From: an uncultured Clostridia bacterium | GTDB lineage: Bacteria > Bacillota > Clostridia > Oscillospirales > Ruminococcaceae | Assembly (NCBI GenBank): GCA_947625915.1 | Contig: CANQPX010000013.1 | Span: 1 to 46,697, forward strand | Reading direction: 5' to 3' | DNA length: 46,697 nucleotides | Shown: positions 32,038 to 42,252 of the stretch, piece by piece | Layout of the letters: every line of letters begins with the position of its first letter | How positions within the stretch are numbered: the stretch's first letter is position 1 | Made by a program: the position numbers and the translations under genes | The notes under the pieces: generated by a model | Database searches by the model: none | Seen by the model: only the letters and a program-made list of their open reading frames with translations | What the model was told of the DNA's origin: nothing

Positions 32038-33393
32038 ATGATCAACGTTCACGATATACTTGAAACTATCCGTATGATACAGGACGAATGTCTTGACATA
32101 CGAACAATAACTATGGGAGTCTCGCTCCTTGACTGCATCGACAGCGATATCGACAAGGCTTGCACAAAGGTCTACGATAAGATAACCAAACGCGCCGAGA
32201 ACCTTGTTAAAGTCGGAGAGGACATAGAAAAAGAATACGGTATCCCCATTATAAATAAGAGACTTTCGGTAACGCCTATTGCAATTGTTTCGGCAGCTTG
32301 TTCGGAAAGTCCGGTAAAGTTTGCTCTCGCTATGGAAAAAGCCGCTAAGACCTGCGGCGTGAACCTTATCGGAGGTTATTCCGCACTTGTACAAAAAGGC
32401 TTTTCGGCAGGCGATGAAAGACTCATAGAGTCGATACCGGAAGCCCTTGCTTCAACTTCCTGCGTTTGCTCATCGGTAAATGTGGGCTCTACCAAAACAG
32501 GCATAAACCTTGACGCCTGCGGAATGATGGGCAGGATCGTCAAGAAAAGCGCGGAACTTACTGTTGGCGATCAATGTTTCGGCGCGGCAAAACTTGTGGT
32601 ATTCTGCAATGCCGTTGAAGATAACCCGTTCATGGCAGGTGCTTTCCACGGCGTCGGAGAACCGGACTGCATAATAAATGTAGGCGTTTCAGGTCCGGGA
32701 GTCGTTCGCTCGGCTCTCAGAAAATATCCCGATGCGGATATAACGGAAATTTCCGACATAATAAAGAAAACTTCCTACAAGATCACCCGCGTGGGACAGC
32801 TTGTGGGCGTTACAGCTTCGGAAAGGCTGGGCGTTCCGTTCGGGATAGTGGATCTTTCCCTTGCACCTACTCCCGCGGTAGGCGACAGCGTTGCCTATAT
32901 CCTTGAAGAGATAGGTCTTGAAAAATGCGGTGCCTGCGGAACTACCGCCGCGCTCGCACTCCTCAACGACGCCGTTAAGAAAGGCGGAGTAATGGCTTGT
33001 TCAAGGATCGGCGGACTTTCGGGAGCGTTCATACCTGTTTCCGAGGACGCGGGAATGATAGCAGCTGCCGAATGCGGAGCGCTTGCAATTGAAAAGCTTG
33101 AAGCTATGACTGCGGTATGCTCTGTCGGTCTGGATATGATATGTATCCCGGGAGATACCACGGAGGACGTTATTTCCGCAATAATCGCCGACGAAGCCGC
33201 TATCGGTATGGTAAACAGCAAGACCACCGCTGTGAGAATAATTCCCGCAATAGGTATGAAAGAGGGAGATGTTCTCAACTGGGGCGGACTTTTCGGAAAA
33301 GGTCCCGTTATGAGAGTCAATACTTACTCGCCGTCCAAGTTCATAAGCAGAGGCGGACAGATACCCGCTCCGCTCCACAGCCTTAAAAACTGA
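32038..33393 (+). CDS. UPF0210 / PFL family protein (DUF711)
   Basis: A 451-residue protein, the usual length for UPF0210. Family stretches include [29 protein letters not shown]-like [34 protein letters not shown] and [18 protein letters not shown] 32038 lies 11 nt after AGAAGGAGT. The fold relates to pyruvate formate-lyase-like proteins but lacks an obvious glycyl radical loop. Biochemical role unknown; partnership with the ACT protein is suggested by adjacency. Confidence 0.92.
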   Translation: MINVHDILETIRMIQDECLDIRTITMGVSLLDCIDSDIDKACTKVYDKITKRAENLVKVGEDIEKEYGIPIINKRLSVTPIAIVSAACSESPVKFALAMEKAAKTCGVNLIGGYSALVQKGFSAGDERLIESIPEALASTSCVCSSVNVGSTKTGINLDACGMMGRIVKKSAELTVGDQCFGAAKLVVFCNAVEDNPFMAGAFHGVGEPDCIINVGVSGPGVVRSALRKYPDADITEISDIIKKTSYKITRVGQLVGVTASERLGVPFGIVDLSLAPTPAVGDSVAYILEEIGLEKCGACGTTAALALLNDAVKKGGVMACSRIGGLSGAFIPVSEDAGMIAAAECGALAIEKLEAMTAVCSVGLDMICIPGDTTEDVISAIIADEAAIGMVNSKTTAVRIIPAIGMKEGDVLNWGGLFGKGPVMRVNTYSPSKFISRGGQIPAPLHSLKN

Positions 33394-33400
33394 TATTTTC

Positions 33401-33446
33401 TGCGGCTCCCGTGCTTACGTCTTTGCCGGGGTATGGGATCGCCGCA
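33401..33446 (+). other. Hairpin ahead of the V-ATPase operon
   Basis: TGCGGC-TCCC (33401-33410) pairs with GGGA-(TC)-GCCGCA (33435-33446), a 10-bp stem with a 2-nt bulge. There is no T-run, so a pure terminator is unlikely; it may be a leader structure. The V-ATPase promoter was not located. Confidence 0.35.
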
Positions 33447-33473
33447 TAGTATGATAGAAAGTACGGTGATATT

Positions 33474-33785
33474 ATGGAAAATATTATTTTAGGCATACTT
33501 GATATAGAAAAAAATGCAAAGGTACGCCTTGAAGAAGCCGAGAAGGAAAGAAACAAGATAATTGCCGATGCAAGAAACGAACGTGAACGCCTTATAAAAG
33601 AAAAGGTGAAGAACGCCGAGGACGAACTTAAAAAGAAAGAATCCGAAGAGCAGAAAAAAGCCGAGGAAAAGCTTGCGGAGATAGAAAACCGCAAGAATGA
33701 CGAGCTGGATCGTCTCAATAAAGCATTTGAGGAACACAGGGAAAAGTGGGAGAACGATATTTTTAACGCCATAGTCAATGGTTGA
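33474..33785 (+). CDS. ntpF: V-type ATPase peripheral stalk subunit (G/H type)
   Basis: A 103-residue, almost wholly charged coiled coil (KNAKVRLEEAEKERNKIIADARNERERLI...). This matches the small stalk subunit (A-type H, eukaryotic G, Enterococcus NtpF) that pairs with subunit E. First gene of the ATPase operon; the identity rests on coiled-coil character and position. The SD is weak (ACGGTGAT). Confidence 0.8.
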   Translation: MENIILGILDIEKNAKVRLEEAEKERNKIIADARNERERLIKEKVKNAEDELKKKESEEQKKAEEKLAEIENRKNDELDRLNKAFEEHREKWENDIFNAIVNG

Positions 33786-33816
33786 GCCCGCTTTTTGAAG
33801 GGAAGTGAACGCCTTA

Positions 33817-34854
33817 ATGTTCAAACGCAGAAACTATAATGCCACTGTCGCAAAGATAATGGCTATCTACGGCAAACGCCTTACACAGCAGGATTATCTG
33901 GAAATGATGAGCAAGCAGAGCGTTCAGGAAGCTGCCGAGTATCTGAAAAAAAATACCCACTACAGTGAATTGCTCTCATCTATCGATACAAACACTATCC
34001 ACAGAGGAATGCTCGAAAATTTGCTGAGAAGAAGCGTTTATGACACTTATGTCAGGATAACGGGCTTTGAACATATTTCCAAGGAAGAATTTTACAACTA
34101 CAAGATACTGCAGACCGAGATAGATGAGATCTTACGATGCATAAGGTTCCTTAATGCGGGTTCGGAAAAACTTATTTCTGATGTGCCGATATATCTGAAA
34201 GGTCTTACTTCATTTGACCTGATCGACCTTGCAAGAGTTACGGATTTCAAAGAACTGTTAGTATTCCTGAAAAAAACTCCTTACTATGACGTCCTGAAAA
34301 GCGTAAAGACCAACGAGGACGGAAAAGTGGACGTTACGGAATGTGAGACTTTGCTGAGAACTTACTATATCAAGAGACTTAAAAGTTCTCTCGATTTTAA
34401 AAAGAACGATGTGAAACAGTTCGTTTCTTTCCTTGAAACGGATATTGACCTTATAAATGTTATAAACTCTTATCGGCTCACCGCGTTTTTCGGCGCAACG
34501 GGTGATGAGATAGAAAAGGATATGCTGCCTTTCGGCGGACGGCTTTCTCCCGCAAAGCAGAAGGAGATCTATGACGCGGACAGTTCGGAAGAGTTTATAA
34601 AACGATTCTCAAAGACAAATTACGGCAGACAGATGATAGAAAACGGCTACGACATAAATAACCTTGAACAGAGCGCAAATCAGCTCCGCTATAAATATGC
34701 AAAGCTTATGCTGAAACGTTCACAGTCTGCGCCGCTGAGTGTTTATTCCTTTATTTTCCTGCTGGAAATAGAGGTAAAGAACATCATCAGTATCATTGAG
34801 GGAATAAGATACGGTGTCGAATCAAGCAAGATCGCGCCGCTTATTATAATGTAA
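33817..34854 (+). CDS. ntpC: V-type ATPase subunit C (AC39/d type)
   Basis: A 345-residue mostly helical subunit that links the central stalk to the membrane rotor. Typical traits are YNATVAKIMAIYGKRLTQQDYLEMM at the N-terminus and EIEVKNIISIIEGIRYG near the C-terminus, the segment contacting the c-ring. ATG 33817 is preferred to GTG 33805 because GGAAGTGA then acts as the SD. A MITE-like element separates it from ntpI. Confidence 0.9.
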   Translation: MFKRRNYNATVAKIMAIYGKRLTQQDYLEMMSKQSVQEAAEYLKKNTHYSELLSSIDTNTIHRGMLENLLRRSVYDTYVRITGFEHISKEEFYNYKILQTEIDEILRCIRFLNAGSEKLISDVPIYLKGLTSFDLIDLARVTDFKELLVFLKKTPYYDVLKSVKTNEDGKVDVTECETLLRTYYIKRLKSSLDFKKNDVKQFVSFLETDIDLINVINSYRLTAFFGATGDEIEKDMLPFGGRLSPAKQKEIYDADSSEEFIKRFSKTNYGRQMIENGYDINNLEQSANQLRYKYAKLMLKRSQSAPLSVYSFIFLLEIEVKNIISIIEGIRYGVESSKIAPLIIM

Positions 34855-34857
34855 ACA

Positions 34858-35034
34858 AAGGCAATACCGCGCAAAGACCGCCTTACGGCTTTGCCGCACA
34901 TCTGCTTGCATATTTTCCGTCATATTGCCCGAAAATCCCTTGACATACGACAAGTATGCCTGCGGAATTTTCAGCCAATCTGACAAAAAATCTGACGGCG
35001 CATCTGCACGACAATCTTTGTGCGGTATTGCCTT
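34858..35034. mobile_element. MITE-like palindromic element inside the V-ATPase operon
   Basis: A 177-nt insert bounded by 20-nt terminal inverted repeats, 34858-34877 and 35015-35034, with one mismatch. The left end reads AAGGCAATACCGCGCAAAGA. Interior arms also pair imperfectly: GTCATATTGCCCGAAAAT with ATTTTCAGCCAATCTGAC, and a central CATAC-GACAA-GTATG hairpin. The whole element can fold as one long interrupted hairpin. No ORF of its own. It begins 3 nt after the ntpC stop and ends 24 nt before ntpI, leaving the ntpI SD (AGAGGTGAT) intact. A clear target duplication was not found. Confidence 0.75.
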
Positions 35035-35058
35035 AACATTTAAAGAGGTGATCGTAAA

Positions 35059-36996
35059 GTGTCGATAGAGAAAATGGAACTTGTCAATATCGCGGGGCTT
35101 ACAAAGGATCTTGACGCTGTACTTGTAAAACTCAGCGACTGCGGCTGTTTCCATATCGAATCCGCAGCCAAAGTGGCAGGCAAAAAAAGCGGGTTCACCG
35201 TCCTTAAAGAGGACAACCCGTTTACTCCGCTGTTAAAACAGATAAGCGAGATATCCAACCAATCGGGAAGAAAATTCCGCAGCGATGATTTTTCCGATGT
35301 GGAAGGGGAAAGCCTTGCAGGACTGGGAGAGTATATCCTGAATGTAAGGAAAAAGCTTGACGAGTTCAAAACAGCAGAAAAACTTGCCGACGAAAAGCTT
35401 TCCGTTCATGAGCAGGCGATGTATCAGGTGGATCACCTGAAAGGAATGACGGTAGATTTCCAGCAGATCTTTTCCTGCGAGAATATCAAAGTCCGTCTGG
35501 GACGGCTCCCCGTGGACAGCTACGGAAAACTTGAATATTATGATGACAAGCCTTTTTACTTTACACATTTCAGTGAGGAAAAAGAATACTACTGGGGAAT
35601 GTATTTCGTTCCCGCTTCGTGCAGTGAGGAAGTGGACGAAATATTTGAAAGCCTTTATTTTGAAAGGACGCATATCCCCGATTTTGTAAAGGGCGACTCT
35701 TCGGAAGCTTCCGCCGAACTCCACAAAATGGTGGAAGAAGATAAAAAACTTATCGAGGACAGCCGCAAACAGTACAATGAATACCTTGATAAAGAAGCCG
35801 ACAGGCTCGGAAAGATATTTTCCCGCTTGAAATCGAGCCATGATAACTTTGATCTGAGGAACAAGGCGGCTATAGTAAATGACAAATTCTATATCGTTGG
35901 ATTTATCCCCAAAAGCGAAACAGACAGATTTATGGCACTTTTTGATGATATGGAAAGCGTTTCGTTGGTTCTCCAGCCTGCCGATGCCAACGGTAAGCTT
36001 GAACCGCCCATAAAACTTAAAAACAATAAGTTTTCACAGCCGTTCTCAATGTTTGTGGAAATGTACGGGCTCCCGTCATATAACGGCATAAATCCCACCG
36101 GTTTCGTTGCGGTGACATACACGCTGCTGTTCGGTATAATGTTCGGGGATCTGGGGCAAGGTATCGTACTGGCGATAGCGGGCGCTCTGCTCTGGAAATT
36201 CAAGAAATTCGCGCTCGGTCCGATACTCACGCGGGTAGGCATATCGGGAGCGGTGTTCGGACTGCTTTACGGAAGCATTTTCGGCTATGAAGAACTGCTC
36301 GACCCGGTCTATGAGGCTCTGGGAATAACTTTCCTGCCGTTCAAGGTAATGAAGAACGTTACAACGATCTTGATCGGTGCGATAGTTCTGGGCGTACTGA
36401 TAATGTTTATCTCGATACTTATAAACATTGTCACGGGAATAAAAAACAAGAAATTTGAAGAATCATTGTTCGGAAACAACGGTATCGCTGGACTGGTATT
36501 CTTCGGTTCGATACTTGTGGGAGCGGTCGCGGAACTGTTCGGCGTTCACCTTATGAACGCGGTATATGTGATAGTTCTGATAATCCTGCCGCTTATTGCG
36601 ATGTTTATGCGGGAACCGCTTTCTTATTGGGTGAAAGGCAAAAAGTACCACATGGAAGGCGGCATAGGCGACTTTATAGCTTCAAACTTCTTTGAAGTGT
36701 TCGAGTTTTTGCTGGGTTATGCCACAAATACCCTTTCTTTCATCCGTATAGGCGGATTTGTTCTTTCCCACGCGTCAATGATGCTGGTGGTCATGGCACT
36801 TTCGGAACAGGTCTCAGCGGCGGCTTCGCCGATAGTTGTCATTCTGGGAAATGCTTTCGTAATGGGCATAGAAGGACTGCTGGTGGGCATACAGACGCTG
36901 CGTCTGGAATTTTACGAAATATTCTCACGTTTTTATTCGGGCGACGGCAAACCGTTTGAACCCGTTAAGATCAATTACGATGAAAACATCGAATAA
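35059..36996 (+). CDS. ntpI: V-type ATPase subunit I (membrane stator a subunit)
   Basis: A 645-residue stator subunit forming the ion half-channels. The N-terminal half (1-335) is cytosolic with coiled-coil segments; the C-terminal half has about eight membrane helices, from YTLLFGIMFGDLGQGIVLAIAGALL to the end. The essential Arg region appears as LVGIQTLRLEFYEIFSRFYSGDG. GTG start after AGAGGTGAT. Transcription from upstream genes must pass the inserted palindromic element. Confidence 0.95.
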   Translation: MSIEKMELVNIAGLTKDLDAVLVKLSDCGCFHIESAAKVAGKKSGFTVLKEDNPFTPLLKQISEISNQSGRKFRSDDFSDVEGESLAGLGEYILNVRKKLDEFKTAEKLADEKLSVHEQAMYQVDHLKGMTVDFQQIFSCENIKVRLGRLPVDSYGKLEYYDDKPFYFTHFSEEKEYYWGMYFVPASCSEEVDEIFESLYFERTHIPDFVKGDSSEASAELHKMVEEDKKLIEDSRKQYNEYLDKEADRLGKIFSRLKSSHDNFDLRNKAAIVNDKFYIVGFIPKSETDRFMALFDDMESVSLVLQPADANGKLEPPIKLKNNKFSQPFSMFVEMYGLPSYNGINPTGFVAVTYTLLFGIMFGDLGQGIVLAIAGALLWKFKKFALGPILTRVGISGAVFGLLYGSIFGYEELLDPVYEALGITFLPFKVMKNVTTILIGAIVLGVLIMFISILINIVTGIKNKKFEESLFGNNGIAGLVFFGSILVGAVAELFGVHLMNAVYVIVLIILPLIAMFMREPLSYWVKGKKYHMEGGIGDFIASNFFEVFEFLLGYATNTLSFIRIGGFVLSHASMMLVVMALSEQVSAAASPIVVILGNAFVMGIEGLLVGIQTLRLEFYEIFSRFYSGDGKPFEPVKINYDENIE

Positions 36997-37014
36997 TTTT
37001 TTGGAGGAATTTTT

Positions 37015-37470
37015 ATGCTGTACATTTTTCTGCTTCCCATTGTTGTGATAGGACTTCTTGCACTTCCCGCAATTATCGCCATTAAGGGCAAACGCGGTGC
37101 AAAGTCTTTCAAGAACGCTATTATCGGCAACCTTTGCGCTTTCTTCGGTGTAATGGTGATCTGCGCGGCTGTTCCTGCGGGAATTTACGCTTCTGCAGAG
37201 GAAGCTCCTTCTGCTGATACTTCCGCTTCAGAAGAAGCGGACGAGCCTTCCGGCATTTCCGACGGGGGAATAGGCTACCTTGCTGCGGCACTTGCGGTAG
37301 GACTTGGTTCCATAGGCGGCGGTATCGCTGTTGCGGCGGCTGCTCCTGCGGCTATCGGAGCTGTAAGCGAAGATCCGAAATCTTTCTCAAAAGCACTTAT
37401 CTTCGTTGCTCTCGGTGAAGGCTGCGCACTGTACGGATTTGTTGTTGCTCTCCTGATGCTGTTTGTATAA
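37015..37470 (+). CDS. ntpK: V-type ATPase subunit K (rotor c subunit)
   Basis: A 151-residue proteolipid with four hydrophobic segments. The second half is a canonical c-hairpin: ALAVGLGSIGGGIAVAAAAP, the loop AVSEDPKSFSKA, and the ion-binding Glu in ALGEGCALYGFVVALLM. The first half (IFLLPIVVIGLLALPAIIAI ... NLCAFFGVMVICAAVPAGIYA) lacks the glycine repeats and carboxylate, and the halves are joined by a Ser/Ala/Glu linker (about 61-84). So only one hairpin per subunit looks ion-binding. SD TTGGAGGAA. Confidence 0.92.
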   Translation: MLYIFLLPIVVIGLLALPAIIAIKGKRGAKSFKNAIIGNLCAFFGVMVICAAVPAGIYASAEEAPSADTSASEEADEPSGISDGGIGYLAAALAVGLGSIGGGIAVAAAAPAAIGAVSEDPKSFSKALIFVALGEGCALYGFVVALLMLFV

Positions 37471-37482
37471 TAGGAGGCGGCT

Positions 37483-37791
37483 ATGCGCTTTTATTTGATA
37501 AGCGATAATGTTGATACGCAGATGGGAATGCGGCTTGCGGGTATCGAGGGCGTTGTTGTCCACGGATCCGATGAGGTAAAAAAGGCTCTTGCCGCTGCTA
37601 TGGACGATAAGGATATTGCCGTTATACTTATGACTGAAAAGCTGATAAAGCTTTGCAGCGAAATGGTCTACGAATACAAGCTCGAAAGACGTCAGCCGCT
37701 TATCGTAGAGATACCCGACCGCCATGCTACGTCGGATATTACGGGAATGATCTCAAAATATATCGAATCTGCTATCGGGCTGAAGCTTTAA
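37483..37791 (+). CDS. ntpG: V-type ATPase subunit F (central stalk)
   Basis: A 102-residue Rossmann-like subunit of the central axis, partner of subunit D (NtpG in Enterococcus). It opens FYLISDNVDTQMGMRLAGIEG and has DIAVILMTEKL and LIVEIPDRH, matching the ATP-synt_F family. Strong SD TAGGAGGCGG. Confidence 0.92.
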   Translation: MRFYLISDNVDTQMGMRLAGIEGVVVHGSDEVKKALAAAMDDKDIAVILMTEKLIKLCSEMVYEYKLERRQPLIVEIPDRHATSDITGMISKYIESAIGLKL

Positions 37792-37804
37792 AGGAGTAAT
37801 TCTT

Positions 37805-38392
37805 ATGGATAAGAACAATGAAAAACTGCAAAGGTTCATAGACGCCGTAAACGGCGAGACAGAGCGCAAAGTCAGCGAAATGCTCGGTGAAGCCGAGGAG
37901 GAAAAGAAAGCGATACTTTCCGAAGCCGAACGTGAGTCGGAAGAGTTTGCAGAAAGATACTTTAATAACGGGAACAAAAAGACCGGCAACCGCTATGTCC
38001 GCGATATCTCTAAGGCGGAACTCGAAATGAAAAAAGAAGTTCTCCGCCGCCGTGAGGAACTTACGGACGAAATATTTGACGTTGTAAAGAAACGTCTCGT
38101 AAGCTACAGGAGCGATCCGAAATACATTGATATGCTGATAAAAGATCTGCTGCTCGTCCGTATCTCAAACGGAGCGGAAGTTTTCCTTGCTCCGGAGGAT
38201 ATGAAGTATGCCGATACGCTGAAAAAAGCTATACGCTCGGAAAATGTTGTTTTTTCACCCGATGAAAAGATAAAACTCGGCGGTGTTTCGGTATATAACA
38301 AGGACAGCGAGACGATCTCCGACAAGACATTCGATATGGCAGTTGAGGAACAGCGCCGGCTTTTTGCAAACAGCAATGTTTTTGCACAATGA
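37805..38392 (+). CDS. ntpE: V-type ATPase subunit E (peripheral stalk)
   Basis: A 195-residue stalk subunit: N-terminal long helix (about 1-90, rich in E/K, EAEEEKKAILSEAERE) and a C-terminal globular domain with GGVSVYNKDSETISDKTFD. Partner of the ntpF product. SD AAAGGAGT. Confidence 0.92.
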   Translation: MDKNNEKLQRFIDAVNGETERKVSEMLGEAEEEKKAILSEAERESEEFAERYFNNGNKKTGNRYVRDISKAELEMKKEVLRRREELTDEIFDVVKKRLVSYRSDPKYIDMLIKDLLLVRISNGAEVFLAPEDMKYADTLKKAIRSENVVFSPDEKIKLGGVSVYNKDSETISDKTFDMAVEEQRRLFANSNVFAQ

Positions 38393-38414
38393 ATCCCGAA
38401 CGGAGGTATAAGCC

Positions 38415-40169
38415 TTGAATACGATTTTTTCCATAAACGGTCCTGTTGTAAAGGTCAGGGATACAAAGGATTTTTCCATGCTTGAAATGGTCTATGTTGG
38501 CGTAAAGCGTCTTATAGGCGAAGTCATCGGTATAACCTCCGACGAGACTACTATTCAGGTGTATGAATCCACAACGGGACTCAGACCCGGAGAGCCTGTA
38601 GAGGGCAGCGGTATGCCTATGTCGGCAACTCTCGGTCCGGGGATACTTTCAAATATCTTTGACGGCATCGAACGTCCGCTGAAACAGATTGAAGCGTTAA
38701 GCGGTGCATTCATTTCCGAAGGCGCAAACGTTTCTGCTCTCGATACCGCTAAGAAGTATGACGTGAAGATAACTGTTTCCGTGGGGGATCAGCTTTGCGG
38801 CGGAGACATTTATGCCACCTGCCCCGAAACTCCCGTTATCGAACATCGCTGCATGGTCCATCCGAACCTTTCGGGGGAAGTTGTCTGGACTGCGGAAAAC
38901 GGTCATTATACCATAAATGACTGCGTTGTAAAACTTAAAACTGACAGCGGGGAAGTCAAGGAACTTACCCTTTGCCAGAAATGGCCTATAAAGAGAAGCA
39001 GACCTTTTAAGGAACGCTTGCCAATAAGCAGACCGCTTATAACCGGTCAGAGAGTCATTGATACGATACTTCCTATTGCAAAGGGCGGAACTGCCGCAGT
39101 TCCGGGAGGTTTCGGAACGGGCAAGACCATGACTCAGCATCAGCTTGCAAAATGGTGCGATGCGGATATAATAGTTTATATAGGCTGCGGCGAACGCGGA
39201 AACGAAATGACGCAAGTTCTTGAAGAATTTTCCGAACTTGTCGATCCGAGAACGGGAAAAGCATTGACAGACAGAACTGTGCTTATCGCAAACACTTCAA
39301 ATATGCCTGTTGCTGCGCGTGAAGCTTCGATCTATACGGGAATAACACTTGCGGAATATTACCGTGATATGGGTTATCATATCGCGATAATGGCGGACTC
39401 AACGTCACGTTGGGCGGAGGCGCTCCGTGAAATAAGCGGACGTCTTGAAGAAATGCCCGCGGAGGAAGGTTTTCCCGCATATCTGCCGTCGAGGATCTCA
39501 GAGTTCTATGAACGTGCGGGTTATGTTCAGTCGCTTAACGGTGCGGAAGGTTCGGTAACTATAATCGGAGCTGTTTCTCCGCAGGGTTCGGACTTTTCAG
39601 AACCTGTAACACAGAATACAAAGCGTTTTGTACGCTGTTTCTGGGCACTGGATAAATCCCTTGCGTATGCCCGTCACTATCCTGCCATAAACTGGAACGA
39701 CAGCTACTCCGAATATATCGACGATCTTTCCAATTACTACGATGAAAACGTAAGTATAGACTTCCTTAAATACCGCCAGAACATTTCCAACATTCTCCTT
39801 GAAGAAAATAAACTTATGGAGATCGTAAAACTTATCGGTTCGGACGTTCTTCCGGAGGATCAGAAACTTGTAATTGAGATAGCAAGAGTCGTAAGAGTAG
39901 GATTTTTGCAGCAGAACGCATACCATAAAGATGATACTTATGTTCCGCTTGACAAGCAGTTCAGAATGATGGAAATTATCCTGACGCTTTATGACAGCTG
40001 CAAAAAAGTTGTTGCGGCGGGAACTCCCGTAAGCGCGATAGTTGAAACGGGAGTGTTTGAAAAAGTAATAAAAATGAAATACGATATCCCCAACGATAAG
40101 CCCGAAATGTTCAATATGCTTACGGTGGAGATCGGTCAGCTGCTTAAAAAGATAAGTACGGAAACTTGA
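38415..40169 (+). CDS. ntpA: V-type ATPase catalytic subunit A
   Basis: Catalytic subunit of 584 residues. Walker A is GGFGTGKT (231-238). CGERGNEM follows, as does SRWAEALREISGRLEEMPAEEG, and the non-homologous region specific to A subunits lies at about 110-200. TTG start with CGGAGGT 7 nt upstream. Confidence 0.97.
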   Translation: MNTIFSINGPVVKVRDTKDFSMLEMVYVGVKRLIGEVIGITSDETTIQVYESTTGLRPGEPVEGSGMPMSATLGPGILSNIFDGIERPLKQIEALSGAFISEGANVSALDTAKKYDVKITVSVGDQLCGGDIYATCPETPVIEHRCMVHPNLSGEVVWTAENGHYTINDCVVKLKTDSGEVKELTLCQKWPIKRSRPFKERLPISRPLITGQRVIDTILPIAKGGTAAVPGGFGTGKTMTQHQLAKWCDADIIVYIGCGERGNEMTQVLEEFSELVDPRTGKALTDRTVLIANTSNMPVAAREASIYTGITLAEYYRDMGYHIAIMADSTSRWAEALREISGRLEEMPAEEGFPAYLPSRISEFYERAGYVQSLNGAEGSVTIIGAVSPQGSDFSEPVTQNTKRFVRCFWALDKSLAYARHYPAINWNDSYSEYIDDLSNYYDENVSIDFLKYRQNISNILLEENKLMEIVKLIGSDVLPEDQKLVIEIARVVRVGFLQQNAYHKDDTYVPLDKQFRMMEIILTLYDSCKKVVAAGTPVSAIVETGVFEKVIKMKYDIPNDKPEMFNMLTVEIGQLLKKISTET

Positions 40170-40184
40170 AAGGAGGTCATATGA

Positions 40185-41579
40185 ATGAGCTTACAATATA
40201 TAGGATTAAGCGAAATAAACGGACCTCTTGTTGTTCTTGACAATGTGGAAGGCGTTTCTTACGATGAGGTAACGGAGATCCGCCTTGATGACGGAACGAA
40301 AAGGATAGGCAGAGTCGTTGAAATTTCAGGCAAAAAAGCCGTTTTGCAGGTCTTTGAGGGAACTAACGGGCTTTCGTTAAAAAATACAAAGACACGCTTT
40401 ATGGGAAAACCTATGGAAATGCCCCTTTCTCCGGAAATACTCGGAAGGATCTTCAACGGCGCAGGACGTCCTGTTGACGGTCTGGGAGAAATATTTGCCG
40501 AAAAGACCGCCGACATAAACGGAAAACCGCTGAACCCTGTTTCCAGAGCGTATCCGAGAAACTATATCCATACGGGGATATCTTCCATAGACGCGCTTAT
40601 GACCCTTATCAGAGGACAGAAACTTCCCATATTTTCAGGCTCGGGACTTTCACACAATAAACTTGCGGTGCAGATAGTCCGTCAGGCAAAGATCGCCGAG
40701 AACAGCGGACAGGATTTTGCCGTTGTTTTCGCGGCAATGGGCGTTAAGAATGACGTTGCGGACTACTTCCGAAGGAGTTTTGAGGAAAGCGGCGTTCTTC
40801 AGAAAGTCGTAATGTTCCTGAATCTTTCAAACGATCCGATAATCGAGCGTATACTTACTCCGAGATGTGCGCTTACGGCAGCGGAATATCTTGCGTTCGA
40901 GAAGAATATGCATATTCTGGTAATTCTTACGGATATGACTTCCTACGCGGAAGCGGTTCGTGAATTTTCTTCGTCAAAGGGAGAGATCCCCGGACGTAAG
41001 GGATTTCCCGGATATCTTTATTCGGATCTGGCTTCGCTTTATGAGCGTGCGGGAATTATAAACGGATCGGAAGGTTCGGTAACACAGATACCGATACTTA
41101 CGATGCCTAACGATGATATTACACACCCTGTTCCCGACCTTACGGGATATATAACGGAAGGACAGATAGTTCTTGACAGAGGACTCGATCAGACGGGAGT
41201 TTATCCGCCGATATCGGTGCTGCCGTCACTTTCGCGTCTGATGAAGGACGGCATAGGCGAGGGATATACGCGTTCCGACCATGCAGATGTTTCCAATCAG
41301 CTTTTTGCCTGCTATGCGAAAGTTATGGACGCGCGCGCACTTGCTTCGGTAATAGGTGAAGATGAACTTTCCGAACTTGACAAAGCATATATGAATTTCG
41401 GCAAAATGTTTGAGAAATACTTTATCACTCAGCGTCCTGATGAGAACCGTTCAATAGACGAAACTCTCGATCTGGGCTGGAAACTTCTTTCTCTGCTGCC
41501 GAAATCCGCACTTGACCGTGTAAATGAAAAGCTTCTTGAAGAAAAATACGATCCTCACGCGGCTGAAATGTTTGAATAA
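40185..41579 (+). CDS. ntpB: V-type ATPase regulatory subunit B
   Basis: Non-catalytic nucleotide-binding subunit, 464 residues. The P-loop position is degenerate, as expected for [14 protein letters not shown]. Other family blocks are [43 protein letters not shown], and [31 protein letters not shown]. Confidence 0.97.
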   Translation: MSLQYIGLSEINGPLVVLDNVEGVSYDEVTEIRLDDGTKRIGRVVEISGKKAVLQVFEGTNGLSLKNTKTRFMGKPMEMPLSPEILGRIFNGAGRPVDGLGEIFAEKTADINGKPLNPVSRAYPRNYIHTGISSIDALMTLIRGQKLPIFSGSGLSHNKLAVQIVRQAKIAENSGQDFAVVFAAMGVKNDVADYFRRSFEESGVLQKVVMFLNLSNDPIIERILTPRCALTAAEYLAFEKNMHILVILTDMTSYAEAVREFSSSKGEIPGRKGFPGYLYSDLASLYERAGIINGSEGSVTQIPILTMPNDDITHPVPDLTGYITEGQIVLDRGLDQTGVYPPISVLPSLSRLMKDGIGEGYTRSDHADVSNQLFACYAKVMDARALASVIGEDELSELDKAYMNFGKMFEKYFITQRPDENRSIDETLDLGWKLLSLLPKSALDRVNEKLLEEKYDPHAAEMFE

Positions 41580-41600
41580 TTACGAAAGGAGACGTCTTAT

Positions 41601-42248
41601 ATGGCTGAACAGGTATTTCCCACCAAGGGAAATCTGCTCAACGCGCAGAAATCGCTTTCTCTGGCGAAAGTTGGATATGAACTTCTTGACAAAAAGCGGA
41701 ATATTCTTGTAAGAGAGCTTATGTCGCTTGTTGATAAGGCAAAATCCATGCGCGGAACTATTGAGGAGACCTATATAAAGGCGTATTCCGCGCTTCAATT
41801 GGCAAATATTTCGAGAGGCGTTATAGAAAATATCGCTTATGCCGTTCCGGAGGAAAATTCTCTTTCAATTTCGTACAGAAGCGTAATGGGCTGCGAACTC
41901 CCGAAAATTTCTATTGAGGAAAAGAAACCCGATCTGAATTACGGGCTGCAATATACAGATTCAAACGTTGACCTTGCATATATTTGTTTTGAAAAGGCAA
42001 AATATATATCGGTGACGCTTGCGGAGATGGAAAACAGCATTTACCGCCTTACAAATTCCATACGGAAAACTCAGACAAGGGCAAACGCTTTACAGAATAT
42101 CGTTATCCCGCGCTATGAGGGAATAGTGAAATTCATCACGAACAGCCTTGAAGAAAAGGAACGTGAAGAATTTTCACGAATGAAGGTAATAAAAGCCCAG
42201 AAACTTAACAGAAAAAAGTACATCATAAAAGATAAAGCAAGAATATAG
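41601..42248 (+). CDS. ntpD: V-type ATPase subunit D (central rotor shaft)
   Basis: A 215-residue antiparallel coiled-coil rotor shaft. The N-terminus has PTKGNLLNAQKSLSLAKVGYELLDKKRNILVREL and the C-terminal helix has RTQTRANALQNIVIPRYEGIV-like TRANALQNIVIPRYEGIVKFI. Last gene of the operon, followed by a terminator. Confidence 0.96.
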   Translation: MAEQVFPTKGNLLNAQKSLSLAKVGYELLDKKRNILVRELMSLVDKAKSMRGTIEETYIKAYSALQLANISRGVIENIAYAVPEENSLSISYRSVMGCELPKISIEEKKPDLNYGLQYTDSNVDLAYICFEKAKYISVTLAEMENSIYRLTNSIRKTQTRANALQNIVIPRYEGIVKFITNSLEEKEREEFSRMKVIKAQKLNRKKYIIKDKARI

Positions 42249-42252
42249 TATG

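Noticed and set aside
33401-33446. Riboswitch ahead of the V-ATPase operon
   Set aside because: Only one stem is visible and no expression platform or U-run; kept as a plain hairpin.
34822-35154. 110-codon minus-strand frame across ntpC-ntpI
   Set aside because: It reads through the palindromic element and both flanking genes' antisense; no SD and no recognisable protein.
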